From Polyangium mundeleinium (GTDB lineage Bacteria > Myxococcota_A > Polyangia > Polyangiales > Polyangiaceae), in assembly GCF_028369105.1 (NCBI RefSeq), contig NZ_JAQNDO010000001.1:5052501-5116500 (forward strand): a stretch of DNA of 64,000 nt. The letters are read 5' to 3'. Position numbers and translations under genes: made by a program. Position 1 is the stretch's first letter; each line of letters starts with the position of its first letter. The notes beneath the pieces are model-generated. The model did no database searches, was not told where the DNA came from, and worked only from the letters and a program-made list of their open reading frames with translations. Shown in pieces: positions 51,107 to 60,167 of this stretch.

Positions 51107-52111
51107 TCAGCCGAGCAGCCGCTCCGCGATCTGCACCGCGTTCAGCGCCGCGCCCTTCCGCAGATTGTCCGCGACGATCCACAGATTCAGCGCCCCCGGC
51201 ACCGCGAGGTCGTCGCGCACGCGGCCAACGAACACGTCGTCCGTGCCGGTCGCCGCGCGCGGCTGCGGGTGCTTGCCCGGCGCGTAGGGCTCGTCGAAGA
51301 GGCGGACGCCCGGGGCGCCGCGGAGCAATTCGCGCGCCTCGGCCGCCGTCATCGGGCGGTGGAACTGCGCGTGCACGGCCTCGCTGTGGCTCGTGACGAC
51401 CGGCACGCGCACCGTCGTCGGCGTCACGCCGATCTCCGCGTCGCCCAGGATCTTGCGCGTCTCGTGCACCATTTTGAGCTCCTCCTCGGACCAGTCGGGC
51501 AGGCTCCCCGGCTTCCAGTCCATGAGGAGGTTGCCCGCGAGCGAGCCGGGGAAGACGCTCGCCGTGGGCTCGGCGCCGGCCGCGAGCTCGCGCGTTTGCG
51601 TGATGAGCTCGTCCATCGCCGCGTGGCCCTTGCCGCTCGCGGCCTGGTACGTGGAGACGACGACGTGCTTGAGCCTCGCCGCGGCGTGGAGCGGCCCGAG
51701 CGCGACGACCATCTGGATCGTGCTGCAGTTCGGGTTCGCGATGATGCCCTTCGGGCGGTTCTTCGCGGCGTCCATGTTCACTTCGGGCACGACGAGGGGG
51801 CAGTCGGGATCGGCGCGCCACGCGCTCGAGTTGTCGATGACCACCGCGCCGCGCGCGGCCGCGAGTGGGGCGAGCTCGCGCGAGGCGGCGGCGCCGGCGC
51901 TGAAGAGCGCGATGTCCACGCCGTCGAAGGCCTCCGCGCGGGCGACCTGGATTTCGAGCTCGCCGCCCTGGAAGGGGACGCGGCTTCCTGCGGAGCGCGC
52001 CGAGGCGAGGACGCGCACTTCGGTCGCCGGAAAGCGCCGAAGCTCCAGGGTCCGCAACATCTCCCGCCCCACCACGCCCGTGGCGCCCACGACAGCAACG
52101 ACGCACGACAT
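51107..52111 (-). CDS. asd: Aspartate-semialdehyde dehydrogenase
   Basis: A 334-aa enzyme of normal length. It converts aspartyl phosphate to aspartate semialdehyde with NADPH, for lysine, threonine and methionine synthesis and for meso-diaminopimelate in peptidoglycan. GATGVVGREML is the cofactor-binding glycine motif. The active-site Cys is in NPNCSTIQMV. TYQAASGKGHAAMDEL is the conserved 'SYQAxSG' region and VTSHSEAVHAQF contains the conserved basic/His residues. The ATG at 52111 fits the expected N-terminus. The gene is transcribed away from the BNR lipoprotein gene and ends beside the dispersed repeat. Confidence 0.95.
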   Translation of the reverse strand: MSCVVAVVGATGVVGREMLRTLELRRFPATEVRVLASARSAGSRVPFQGGELEIQVARAEAFDGVDIALFSAGAAASRELAPLAAARGAVVIDNSSAWRADPDCPLVVPEVNMDAAKNRPKGIIANPNCSTIQMVVALGPLHAAARLKHVVVSTYQAASGKGHAAMDELITQTRELAAGAEPTASVFPGSLAGNLLMDWKPGSLPDWSEEELKMVHETRKILGDAEIGVTPTTVRVPVVTSHSEAVHAQFHRPMTAAEARELLRGAPGVRLFDEPYAPGKHPQPRAATGTDDVFVGRVRDDLAVPGALNLWIVADNLRKGAALNAVQIAERLLG

Positions 52112-52190
52112 GGGCCCGCTATAGCGCCCGGTCCGCGGTCCGCGCAAGAACGCTGCGCCTCGGCGGGCTGCGCGCTAGCATGCGTCCTTG

Positions 52191-55100
52191 ATGCGAGGCC
52201 CCTCCCGCGCTTCGAGTTGCATCCTCGCGCTCCTCGCGCTCGCGCCGCTCACGTCGCTCTCCGTGACAGGCTGCAAATCGGGCGCCTCGGGCAGCGCTGC
52301 CCAGGGGGCCACGGCGCCCGCAACGAATGCTGCGGCCGTCCCGGAAAAACTCGTGTCGATGGTGTCGCCCTCGCGGCTCTTGCCCGACGTGCGCGGCGAG
52401 CGCGGGGTCGTCGCGTACGAGGCCGGCGCGCGGCGCGTGCTCCTCGATCGCATGCGGCTCCTCGTGCACGAGGACGGCACGACGGAGCGGGCGAACGAGC
52501 TCTTGCCGCTCGGTCACGTGAACGCCGTCGCGCTGCCGAGCCGGCTCGGCGGTGGGTTCGTCTTCCACGCGACGTCGGGCGGCGGCACGCAGCTCTGGCG
52601 GGCCTCGTCCTGGCTCGGAAAGCTCCGGCCGCTCGTGCAGTTCTCCTCGACGACGAGCGACGTCGTGCCGGGGTTCGACAGGCTCTACCTGCGGCTCTCT
52701 TCGAACGGAAAGCTCGTCGCGGTCGACGCCGAGTCGGGCGAGGTGCGATCCCTCGCGCCGCTGCCGCCCGCCGCGGCGTACGGCGGGCTCGCGTTCGCCG
52801 ACGGGTTCACCGGCGTCGTCGACGCGGATCTGCGCGGCGTGCTCGCGACCTTCGACGCGGGCGCGACGTGGAGGCCGCTGCAGCTCCCGGAGCGCCCCGC
52901 GGCGATCTCGGTCGTGGGCGACGAGCCGACGATGTTCGTCGCGGGCGGCAGGTACGTGCTCGATGCGCGCGGCAACCTGACGTACCGCGCGAACCAGGTC
53001 GCGACCGACGACGAGGGAGACCCGACCACGCCGGGCGCGCCGAAAGGCCCGTTCGGGAAGAAGGTGCTGCGCGCGGCCGTGGAGGACGGCTTTCCCGACA
53101 CGCCACGCACGGCCGTCGTCGCGCGGGCCGGGGCGCTCGCGCGGGTCTCGCTCGACACGGCCGCGATCGTCGATCTGAACCTCGCCGCGTTCCCCGAGCG
53201 CGAAGCGAATTGCCACGCCGTGCGCCTTGGCGCCTCGTACGGGTTCGTTTGCGGCGAGCGCGAAGGGCCGACGAACATCTACGCGTTCGTCCCGCCGCTC
53301 GCGATGCAGAAGGTCCTTTCGTTCAAGGGCCCGCGCTTCGTCTCGGCGAACGGCGCGGGCGCGCTCGTGGTGCGCGGGACGTGCGAGGACGGCGAAGGCG
53401 AGGCACGAGGGCCAGGCGCGAAGGCGCGCGCTCCCGGCGCGAGCGCGGCGAGTGACGCGGGCACGCGCGTGTACTGCGTACGCGCGGCGAGCGGGGCGAC
53501 GCGCGAGGTGCGGGTGAAGGGCGATCTCGGCGTCGAGCGGGTCGTGGCGCTCTCGGACGAGCGGGTCGCGATCCTCGTGCCGCCGCGCACGGGCAGCACG
53601 GGGCAGCTCACGATCCTGAAGGGCGCGGAGATGACGAACGTGCCGCTCGTGCTGCCGCAAAAGCCCCGCAGCGTGGCGCGCGAGCTCCGGCGCGGGATGT
53701 GGCTCGAAGGGTTCGAGGAGCGCGAGCCCGGCGTGCTCGGCGGCTGGGTCGAGTCGGGTGGGCCGGTGATCGGCGTGCGCGTGAAACTCGACGGCACGGT
53801 GACCGCGGGCGAGGCGCGCGACAACGAGAACGGCGTCGTGATCTCGGGCAAGTTCGCGTTGTCGCCGGGCGAGGGCGGGCGCGCGGCGGAGTCGATCGAC
53901 GGGGGCATGACGTGGAAGGTCTTCGACCTGCCCGAGCACGACGTCGAGCCGGGCGACGCCGCGACGCGCGCCTGCGGGCCCGTCGGGTGCGTGCTCGCGG
54001 GCTGGGTCCGCGTGGGCTGGGGCAAACCCGCGATCTCGGGGGATCTCGGCGCTGCCGAGGCGCCGCCTGCGCTCTACGTGCCGATGAAGACGACGCCGAC
54101 GGTGCGGGTCTCGTGCGCGCCCGTGGGCAAACCCGTCACCGAGCCGCTCCCGGACAAGCCTGCGAAGAAGGAGGCCGCGCCCGCGCCGGTGCCGCCCGTG
54201 TTTGGGGGGTTTGGTGGGGGTGGCTTCGGCGGCTTCGGCCGGCCGCCGCCGCAGCCGCAGAAGACGCCCTGGAGCACGTTCCGCAACCTACCCGCGCCTG
54301 CGCTGGAGAAGGACGAGGTCGGGATCGACAACGGCGCGCCCTACGACCTCGTGAGCCTGCGCGCGTACGCCTGGGGCAAGAAGGGCTCGGACTGGGCGCG
54401 CACGGGGCACTTCCTGGTGCGGTTCGACGATCGCTTCGATCCCGCGGGCGGCGTTCGATCCACGGCGACGAGCGCGCCGCCCTGGCCCGACGAGACCTCG
54501 ACCGCCGAAGGCATGGGCGTCGGCTCGTATCCGCTCGCGTCGTGGGGATCGTTCCTCGATCCGACCGGCCGCCACGCGCTGGCGCACGTGTGCCGGGGCA
54601 CGAGCTGCTCGTTGCTCGCGGCGAGCGAGGGGCAACCGGTGCTGCTGTTGCGAGACGCGGCGGGGCGCACGGCGGGGTTTGCAAGGCCGCTGCCGCAAGG
54701 CGCGGTGCGCCTCGGCGAGAGCTGGTTCCTGCTCGTGCAGGGCGCGTCCTACGACACGGTCGCGCTCTACCGCGTGGATCTCGGCGTCCTGCGTCTCGTC
54801 ACGTCGTTCTACCGGCCGAGCCCCTCGCGGTACGCCATGCCGGAGCCGCCGCGGCTCGTGCGTCGCGCGCTCGGGACGGGGCTCGGGTTGCTCGTGACGA
54901 GCATCCCGGAGCCGGGCGATCGCTTCGGCGGGATGTACGTGCACCCGGTCGATCCGGAGACGGGCGCCGTGGGCGAGCCGATCGCGCTCGGCAAGCGGGA
55001 TCTCGGCGGCGTGCTGCCGCCGCGCTGCGCGGAAGGTCAGGACGGCTGGCTCATGGACACGTCGCTCGACGCGTCACCTGCCGTGGAGATCCCCGGCGGT

Positions 55101-55319
55101 CGGGCCGCGCTCGACTCGATCGAGATGCGGCTGCGCATCGATCCAGGAGCCGCCTGCGTGGAGGGAATCGCCGCGCGCCTCGACGGGACGTTCGTGCCCG
55201 ACAAGGAAACGAAGGCGCAGCCCGCCGCAGACAAACCGTCGCCGGCTGGCACGGTGCCCCTCGCAGCGACGGAGCGATCGACGGGGCGGCGGTGGACGTT
55301 CGCCTGCAGTCGGCGCTAG
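52191..55319 (+). CDS. Large BNR/Asp-box propeller lipoprotein
   Basis: A 1042-aa lipoprotein (lipobox VTGC). The mature part is beta-rich and carries Asp-box motifs TFDAGATWRPL and SIDGGMTWKVF (S/T-x-D-x-G-x-T-W), typical of BNR-type beta-propellers such as sialidase-like and photosystem-assembly (YCF48) proteins. A Pro/Gly-rich stretch with GGFGGGGFGGFGRPPPQPQ near residue 680 separates two propeller-like halves. Scattered Cys (for example CRGTSC) may form disulfides. No enzymatic residues were seen, so a surface binding or assembly role is more likely. The ATG at 52191 follows a TTG directly upstream. It converges on the methyltransferase gene with the two stops abutting. Confidence 0.8.
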   Translation: MRGPSRASSCILALLALAPLTSLSVTGCKSGASGSAAQGATAPATNAAAVPEKLVSMVSPSRLLPDVRGERGVVAYEAGARRVLLDRMRLLVHEDGTTERANELLPLGHVNAVALPSRLGGGFVFHATSGGGTQLWRASSWLGKLRPLVQFSSTTSDVVPGFDRLYLRLSSNGKLVAVDAESGEVRSLAPLPPAAAYGGLAFADGFTGVVDADLRGVLATFDAGATWRPLQLPERPAAISVVGDEPTMFVAGGRYVLDARGNLTYRANQVATDDEGDPTTPGAPKGPFGKKVLRAAVEDGFPDTPRTAVVARAGALARVSLDTAAIVDLNLAAFPEREANCHAVRLGASYGFVCGEREGPTNIYAFVPPLAMQKVLSFKGPRFVSANGAGALVVRGTCEDGEGEARGPGAKARAPGASAASDAGTRVYCVRAASGATREVRVKGDLGVERVVALSDERVAILVPPRTGSTGQLTILKGAEMTNVPLVLPQKPRSVARELRRGMWLEGFEEREPGVLGGWVESGGPVIGVRVKLDGTVTAGEARDNENGVVISGKFALSPGEGGRAAESIDGGMTWKVFDLPEHDVEPGDAATRACGPVGCVLAGWVRVGWGKPAISGDLGAAEAPPALYVPMKTTPTVRVSCAPVGKPVTEPLPDKPAKKEAAPAPVPPVFGGFGGGGFGGFGRPPPQPQKTPWSTFRNLPAPALEKDEVGIDNGAPYDLVSLRAYAWGKKGSDWARTGHFLVRFDDRFDPAGGVRSTATSAPPWPDETSTAEGMGVGSYPLASWGSFLDPTGRHALAHVCRGTSCSLLAASEGQPVLLLRDAAGRTAGFARPLPQGAVRLGESWFLLVQGASYDTVALYRVDLGVLRLVTSFYRPSPSRYAMPEPPRLVRRALGTGLGLLVTSIPEPGDRFGGMYVHPVDPETGAVGEPIALGKRDLGGVLPPRCAEGQDGWLMDTSLDASPAVEIPGGRAALDSIEMRLRIDPGAACVEGIAARLDGTFVPDKETKAQPAADKPSPAGTVPLAATERSTGRRWTFACSRR

Positions 55320-56096
55320 TCAGGGCTTTTTCGCGACCACGATGTACTGGTCGGGCAAGGTCTCCTGGAGGACCTCGCCCTTCAACCCTGCGGCCTCGAG
55401 CTCGGCGATCATCGCCTCCGGCGTGATGCGGTGCTCCTTCGGCGGGCCCTTCGGGGCCTCCATCGTGAAGTCGACGATGACGAGGAGTCCGCCAGGCTTG
55501 AGGCCGTCCTTGATCTTCGCGGCGTAGTCCTTTCGGCCATCGATGTGGTGCCACGTGTCGACGATGAGCACGCGATCGACCGTGCCCTGTCCAAGCCCCG
55601 GATCCGAAAGCCCGACCTGACGCGCCTCCACGTTGTCGAGCTTCTCCTTCCCCACGCGCTCGCGCAGGTAGCGCACCATGTCGGCCTCGACGTCGAGGGC
55701 GAACACCTTGCCGCTCGGCCCGACGGCGCGCGAGAGGTGCGGCTCGAAGTACCCCGTGCCCGCGCCGATGTCCGCGACGACGAGCCCCGGCGACAGGCGC
55801 ATCGCGGCGACGACCTCGGCCGGCTTCTGCCACGCGTCGCGCGCCGGATCGTCGAACTCCTTGGCCCAGTCCTCGGCCTTCTCGAAGCGATGCACGAGCG
55901 GACCGCCGTGCCCGTGATGGCCGCCGCCATGCCCGTGATGGCCGCCGCCGTGCCCGTGATGCGGTTGGTTGGGGGGCATCCTCGCGACGAGCTCGTCATG
56001 CGGCATGGTCTCCGCCGTGCTGTACACGGGCTTCGGGGGAGGTTCGCTCGCGCAGGCGATGACGGGGAGCAGGAGGAGACAAGCGTAGGGCCGCAT
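55320..56096 (-). CDS. Lipoprotein-type class I SAM methyltransferase with His-rich repeat
   Basis: A 258-aa protein. The N-terminus MRPYACLLLLPVIACASEP is a short signal peptide with lipobox VIAC, so the enzyme is predicted to be lipid-anchored outside the cytoplasm. Residues about 45-65 are a Gly/His repeat (three HHGHGG units). The rest is a full class I methyltransferase: ADIGAGTGYFEPHLSRAVG, FALDVEADMVRYL, VDTWHHIDGRKDYA and PGGLLVIVDFTMEAPKG. SAM is not normally present in the periplasm, so either the signal is misread, the protein uses another ligand, or SAM is supplied there. The His repeat may bind Ni, Zn or Cu. Confidence 0.85.
   Translation of the reverse strand: MRPYACLLLLPVIACASEPPPKPVYSTAETMPHDELVARMPPNQPHHGHGGGHHGHGGGHHGHGGPLVHRFEKAEDWAKEFDDPARDAWQKPAEVVAAMRLSPGLVVADIGAGTGYFEPHLSRAVGPSGKVFALDVEADMVRYLRERVGKEKLDNVEARQVGLSDPGLGQGTVDRVLIVDTWHHIDGRKDYAAKIKDGLKPGGLLVIVDFTMEAPKGPPKEHRITPEAMIAELEAAGLKGEVLQETLPDQYIVVAKKP
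55905..55967. repeat. 21-bp coding repeat of the His-rich segment
   Basis: Three copies of a 21-bp unit of the type ccgtgatggccgccgccatgc encode the Gly/His repeat of the lipoprotein methyltransferase. It is in frame, so copy-number change would alter the number of possible metal-binding His clusters. Confidence 0.75.
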
Positions 56097-56107
56097 CGGA
56101 CGATGCG

Positions 56108-57013
56108 TTAGCACGCCGCCGGTTCCCCGCCCGGAGGAAAGCGGGCGTTGAAGGCGCGGTGGATGGCGACCGCCGGATCGTCGGAGAGCGCGAGATCCCG
56201 CTCGCGGTAACCGGTCCCGATCGACAGGACCGTCACGTCGCGCCGCTCGACCCGGAAGCTGACGCGGAAGTCCTTGTGCGCGAGGCGCAAGGTCCCGTCG
56301 GGCAACGCGCGGATGCGGCGGTAGGGGTGCGGCTGCGGGCCGAGGCGCAGCGTGCGCGTGACGGGCGTGACGAGGTCGACCCCGTGTTCGTCCTTCAGGT
56401 ATGCGGCCTGCGCCGCGGCGTGCGGGCTCCACGTGACGGAAAAACCCGGCTCCGGATCCGCGGGGGCCTCGCCCGCGCTCTCGTTCTCCCCGGCGAGCGA
56501 TTCGAGCCAGCCCGTGCGCGCGCCGGGGCGCGCCTCCGCGTAGGGGATGTAGGGCTTGATGTCGAGCACCGGGCTCTCGTCGATCATGTCGACGTCGCGC
56601 ACGTGGATCACGAGCCCCTCGACCGAGACGAGCCGCACGAGCGAGAGGCCGATGGGGTTCGGCCGATGCGGCGATCGCGTGGCGAGCACGCCGCGGCGTT
56701 TGCCGGCGCTGCGCGGGGGCAACACCTTGGGCCTCCAGTGGTACGTGCCGGGGGCTCCGCTCGTCGGAGCCGAACTCTGCCCCCGGACCCCCGCGTTGAG
56801 GTGGAAGCAGAAGATGACCCAGAGGTACTCCCAGCCTTCGAGGTCACTCACCGCGTGTTCGAGTCCGAGGCCGGCCGCGAGCTCGATGCGGCCCTCGGCG
56901 CCTTCCGAGGCGTGCGGCTGGCGTGGCGTGCTCACGCGATCGGGGAAGGGCGTGCGCAGGATCCCGATCGGCGTGAGCGAGAACGGCTGGAGACGGGGAT
57001 CGTCGGGGGACAA
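56108..57013 (-). CDS. trmO: tRNA (adenine(37)-N6)-methyltransferase TrmO (TsaA-like)
   Basis: A 301-aa protein of the TsaA/YaeB family, which N6-methylates threonylcarbamoyl-A37 in some tRNAs. Motifs: TPIGILRTPFPDRVSTPRQP, EGWEYLWVIFCFHLN, GVLATRSPHRPNPIGLSLVR and MIDESPVLDIKPYIPYAEA. The C-terminal part (LRLGPQPHPYRRIR, then DFRVSFRVERRDV) is the usual short extension. The TTG at 57013 is the only possible start before the conserved PIGILRT, because an in-frame stop lies just upstream. This start abuts a perfect 11-bp hairpin that contains its ribosome binding site. Confidence 0.92.
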   Translation of the reverse strand: MSPDDPRLQPFSLTPIGILRTPFPDRVSTPRQPHASEGAEGRIELAAGLGLEHAVSDLEGWEYLWVIFCFHLNAGVRGQSSAPTSGAPGTYHWRPKVLPPRSAGKRRGVLATRSPHRPNPIGLSLVRLVSVEGLVIHVRDVDMIDESPVLDIKPYIPYAEARPGARTGWLESLAGENESAGEAPADPEPGFSVTWSPHAAAQAAYLKDEHGVDLVTPVTRTLRLGPQPHPYRRIRALPDGTLRLAHKDFRVSFRVERRDVTVLSIGTGYRERDLALSDDPAVAIHRAFNARFPPGGEPAAC

Positions 57014-57040
57014 GCGCTCCGCATTTGGGATGCGGAGCGC
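57014..57040 (-). promoter_or_regulatory. Perfect hairpin sequestering the trmO ribosome binding site
   Basis: GCGCTCCGCAT-ttggg-ATGCGGAGCGC, an 11-bp perfect stem with a 5-nt loop, fills most of the 38-bp gap between the esterase stop (57052) and the TTG start of trmO (57013). On the - strand the GGAG Shine-Dalgarno sits in the 3' arm, 5 nt before the TTG. It can block translation initiation or act as a terminator without T tract. Confidence 0.65.
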
Positions 57041-57051
57041 CGGATGTCAAT

Positions 57052-60000
57052 TCACTCGGTCCACATCGACTCGGACTCGCCCATCGTCCGGTAGTTCGCG
57101 TCGATGTGGTTCATGAGCTCGAGCCACCACGACTCGAGCTTCGCGCCGCTCTGGAGCGGGCTCTCGCCGAAGAATGTGCCGCGGATGCACTCGGCCTTGC
57201 CGTCCGGCCCGACGCGGCAGCGGCCGTCGACGAAGACGAGGATCATCTTCGGCAAGCGGCTCTCCACGCTGTCCGTCGGCGCGTTCATGAACGTCTTGAT
57301 CAAGGTCGCCGCCGCGACGAGATCCTTCGGCTCCTGGCCGTAGCCGTGGAGCGCGTAGACGACCGGGTAGCGCCGCTCCTTCTGCGTCTTGTGTGCGTAG
57401 CCGGGCGGCAGCGCGACGCTGACCGGGCCGACGCGGCCGAGCGTCGATTTGAACTCGAACGAGCAGGCGCCCTGGACCTCGCACGCTTCGGCCTCCGGAT
57501 CCGCGTCGTCGTTGCTCTCCAGCACGAGCGTGCGCAGGTCCTGATCGGGCCAGCGCGAGCTGATGAAGTAGAGCGCGCCCTGCAAGCGGGCGACGAGCTC
57601 GTTCGCCGTGCCCACGTGCTGGCCGCTGCCGTTCTCGATGTCGTCGGCCGTCGGATCGAGCTTGCCGTACCGCTGGAGCACGATGCCGGGCAGATCCTCG
57701 TAGGGCACGCGCGAAGGCGCGTAGCCGTTCAAGTTGCCTGGCACGAGCTCGGGCTGCTGCGTGAAGTCCGAGAAGTACGTGACGTTCCGCTTGCGCGCGC
57801 CGAACGCGCCCGTGAGGTGCTGCGCGCTCACCGCGAAGTTGAAGAGGTCGCGCGTGCCGCCGTCGGTCCACACGTCGATGCGACGCAGCGCCGCGTCGTC
57901 GAGCTCGCCACCGGGCGGCGCCTCGCGCGTGATGCGATGCACGATCGAGTGCGCGTCGCGCTCCCAGAACCGGTCGAGCCCGCTCGCGACCGTGAACTTC
58001 CCGTCGCCCTCGCCCACGTCGTAGCCGTCGCCCGCTTTTTGCCATCCGCCGGGCGGCTGCTGCTTTGTGCCGGCCACGCCGTCGAGGCCCACGTCCTTCC
58101 ACGGCTCGCCGTCGTCGAAGCGCATGTTGCGCTCGGTGCCGCCCGGGTTGTACTGCGCGTCGTAGTCGTCGCCGGCCGGATCCTCGTTCACGCCGGGCAT
58201 GTAGCCGGGCTCCATGTTGCTCGGGATCCCGTCCTTGCCGACGTCGTCCCAGGGCTCGTGGCCGGCGCGGATGATCGGCTCGAGCTCGTCGCGCTTGCCG
58301 TTGCCGTTGTAGTCGACCGCGAGCGCGAGCTCGAGCGGGTAGGTGTTGCCCTCGGGGGTCCACCAGTTCGCGTAGGGCGTGCGCTCCTCCTTCTGCGGCG
58401 AGCCGTCGCAGACCGTGATCACCGGGAAGGTGCCGTCGGGGTTGAACTCGTCGTCGAAGTAGTTCGTGAGCGTGAGCGTGTTCGCGCAGCGCTCCACTGG
58501 GCATTTCTGCGCGAGCTCTTCCTGTTTGTCCTTGTCCGGCCCGTCGAGCGGATCGACCCACATCGCACACTCGTCCGTCGGCCGACCACCGGTCTGGCTC
58601 GCGTCGTCCGGACGAACGCCCGCGGGCAGGTTCTCCGCGCCGGGCGTGAGGTTCTCGCCGTTCGGGTTGCCGAACATCGCGGCGAGATCGCGGAAGATCT
58701 GCACGTACGCCTCGCGGCTGAAGCTGCCGCCCGTGCCCTCCCGCGGGTACTCGAACCACCACTGGTTGAAGACCTGCGTGTGCTCGTACGGGTCGCGCGG
58801 CGGCAGCATCCACGCGCACTTGCCGGGCGATCCGTCGATCACGCCGATGCACGTCTCGTCCTGCGCACACTCGGCGTTCGTCTGGCAGAGCGTGGGATCG
58901 AGGTTGATGTCGCCGAGGACCGTGCCCTTCTGGATCGGCCGGAATCCGCCGACGTAGTGGCGCTTGACCGCGTCGAGCATCCACGTCCAGTCGACCGGTC
59001 CGCCGAGCGGCGCGAGGGCGTCGAAGAGGTGATGGTGACGCATGCCGAACATGGCCGTGCCGCCGCCGCCCATCGAGACGCCGAGGATCGCGCGGTGCGT
59101 GAGCCTGCGCGGGAAGGCGTCCGTGCCCGCGTCCTTCTCCACGACGGCCTGGTAGGTGCCGAGCCGCGGCGCCTTGAACGAAAGCGCCCAGCCGTCGCCC
59201 ATCTTCACGATGCGAGCATCCGCGACCGGGACGACACGCGGCTCCTTGAAGGCCGGGCCCGAATACGAGACGGCGAGGTGCCGCAGGCGCGCCTTCTCCG
59301 GCATGCGCGCGGGGTTGATCGGGATCGTCATCGGCACGTCCCGCTGGAACTTCGAGGCGATGGGGCCGAACGTGACCGCGGGGCCGAGCGGGTCGTAGCC
59401 CGACGGGGGCTTCGCGTCGCCGCAGCCGATCGTCGCGTCGAACTTGGGGACGCTCCAGAGGAAGCTGCCCTTGTTCGGATCGCTCGCGCGCTCGGGCAGG
59501 CCGAGGCTCGCCGCGGCGAGGCTGCCCTTCGCGGTGATCGTCTTGCCGCCCTCGACAACGCCCGCCGCGCCGTCTCCGGCCGCGCAGGTGAGATCCGCGG
59601 TGCCCGCCGTGTCGAGGACCTCGACTTCGAGCGTGGCCTCCGCGTCGGTGCCGTCGCCGCGGGGCAGGAAGGCCTTTACCGAGGCGCTGCCAGAGGTCTT
59701 GCCGGCGACGACCGCGACGTCGAACCCGGCCTTGTACAGGTCGAGCGTGTCGCCCTTCGGCGCGGGCGTGATGTCCGCGCTCGAGGTCTCGAAGCGGATG
59801 GGGGTCTTCGTGCAGAAGTCGGGCTCGGCGACGAGGCGGACCGATCGCGACGCGCACGTCGCGCTCCCGTCCGCGCATTTCGCGAGGAACACGCGGCTCG
59901 GCTCGAAGCGCAGCTTGACGACGTCGGGCGACGGCGCAGAGCAGAAATCACCGGGCCGGAGCGTCGGCTCCGTGCCGCCGGAGCTCGTCCCCGGCGTGGT

Positions 60001-60111
60001 TTCGGTGGTGCAGCTCGGCGCGGCGACGGCGCCGATCGCGCCGAGCAGCGCGAGGACGAAAGCCGCGCGTGTGCGTGTGGAAGAAAAGCCCCGTAGGCGA
60101 GCGGATGTCAT
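57052..60111 (-). CDS. Esterase D-like alpha/beta hydrolase, apparently circularly permuted
   Basis: A 1019-aa exported protein (signal ends in VAAPSC, possible lipoprotein). Residues 40-330 are beta-sandwich-like modules. The hydrolase then appears in two parts. First comes the part holding the nucleophile elbow (RAILGVSMGGGG, S346), then a long insertion with Ca-binding-like loops, a probable Asp755 (GGTRDLFN) and His832 (GQHVG). Only after this comes the part that opens a normal esterase: PPGYAHKTQKERRYPVVYAL, HGYG (H922-G925, oxyanion region), LVFVDGR and DANYRT, where the protein ends. In a usual enzyme the NYRT segment leads straight into RAILGxSMGG. Thus N- and C-terminal halves are exchanged. 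Confidence 0.8.
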   Translation of the reverse strand: MTSARLRGFSSTRTRAAFVLALLGAIGAVAAPSCTTETTPGTSSGGTEPTLRPGDFCSAPSPDVVKLRFEPSRVFLAKCADGSATCASRSVRLVAEPDFCTKTPIRFETSSADITPAPKGDTLDLYKAGFDVAVVAGKTSGSASVKAFLPRGDGTDAEATLEVEVLDTAGTADLTCAAGDGAAGVVEGGKTITAKGSLAAASLGLPERASDPNKGSFLWSVPKFDATIGCGDAKPPSGYDPLGPAVTFGPIASKFQRDVPMTIPINPARMPEKARLRHLAVSYSGPAFKEPRVVPVADARIVKMGDGWALSFKAPRLGTYQAVVEKDAGTDAFPRRLTHRAILGVSMGGGGTAMFGMRHHHLFDALAPLGGPVDWTWMLDAVKRHYVGGFRPIQKGTVLGDINLDPTLCQTNAECAQDETCIGVIDGSPGKCAWMLPPRDPYEHTQVFNQWWFEYPREGTGGSFSREAYVQIFRDLAAMFGNPNGENLTPGAENLPAGVRPDDASQTGGRPTDECAMWVDPLDGPDKDKQEELAQKCPVERCANTLTLTNYFDDEFNPDGTFPVITVCDGSPQKEERTPYANWWTPEGNTYPLELALAVDYNGNGKRDELEPIIRAGHEPWDDVGKDGIPSNMEPGYMPGVNEDPAGDDYDAQYNPGGTERNMRFDDGEPWKDVGLDGVAGTKQQPPGGWQKAGDGYDVGEGDGKFTVASGLDRFWERDAHSIVHRITREAPPGGELDDAALRRIDVWTDGGTRDLFNFAVSAQHLTGAFGARKRNVTYFSDFTQQPELVPGNLNGYAPSRVPYEDLPGIVLQRYGKLDPTADDIENGSGQHVGTANELVARLQGALYFISSRWPDQDLRTLVLESNDDADPEAEACEVQGACSFEFKSTLGRVGPVSVALPPGYAHKTQKERRYPVVYALHGYGQEPKDLVAAATLIKTFMNAPTDSVESRLPKMILVFVDGRCRVGPDGKAECIRGTFFGESPLQSGAKLESWWLELMNHIDANYRTMGESESMWTE

Positions 60112-60167
60112 GGGGTCGGGAGAATACCGAAGCCGCGCGCCGCTCGCGACGCCCGTCATTCACCCTC

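Noticed and set aside
57025-60096. 1023-aa + strand frame opposite the esterase gene
   Set aside because: Its sequence is Arg/Ala/Val-rich without domain motifs and it lies antisense to a protein with clear hydrolase motifs. It is a GC-driven shadow.
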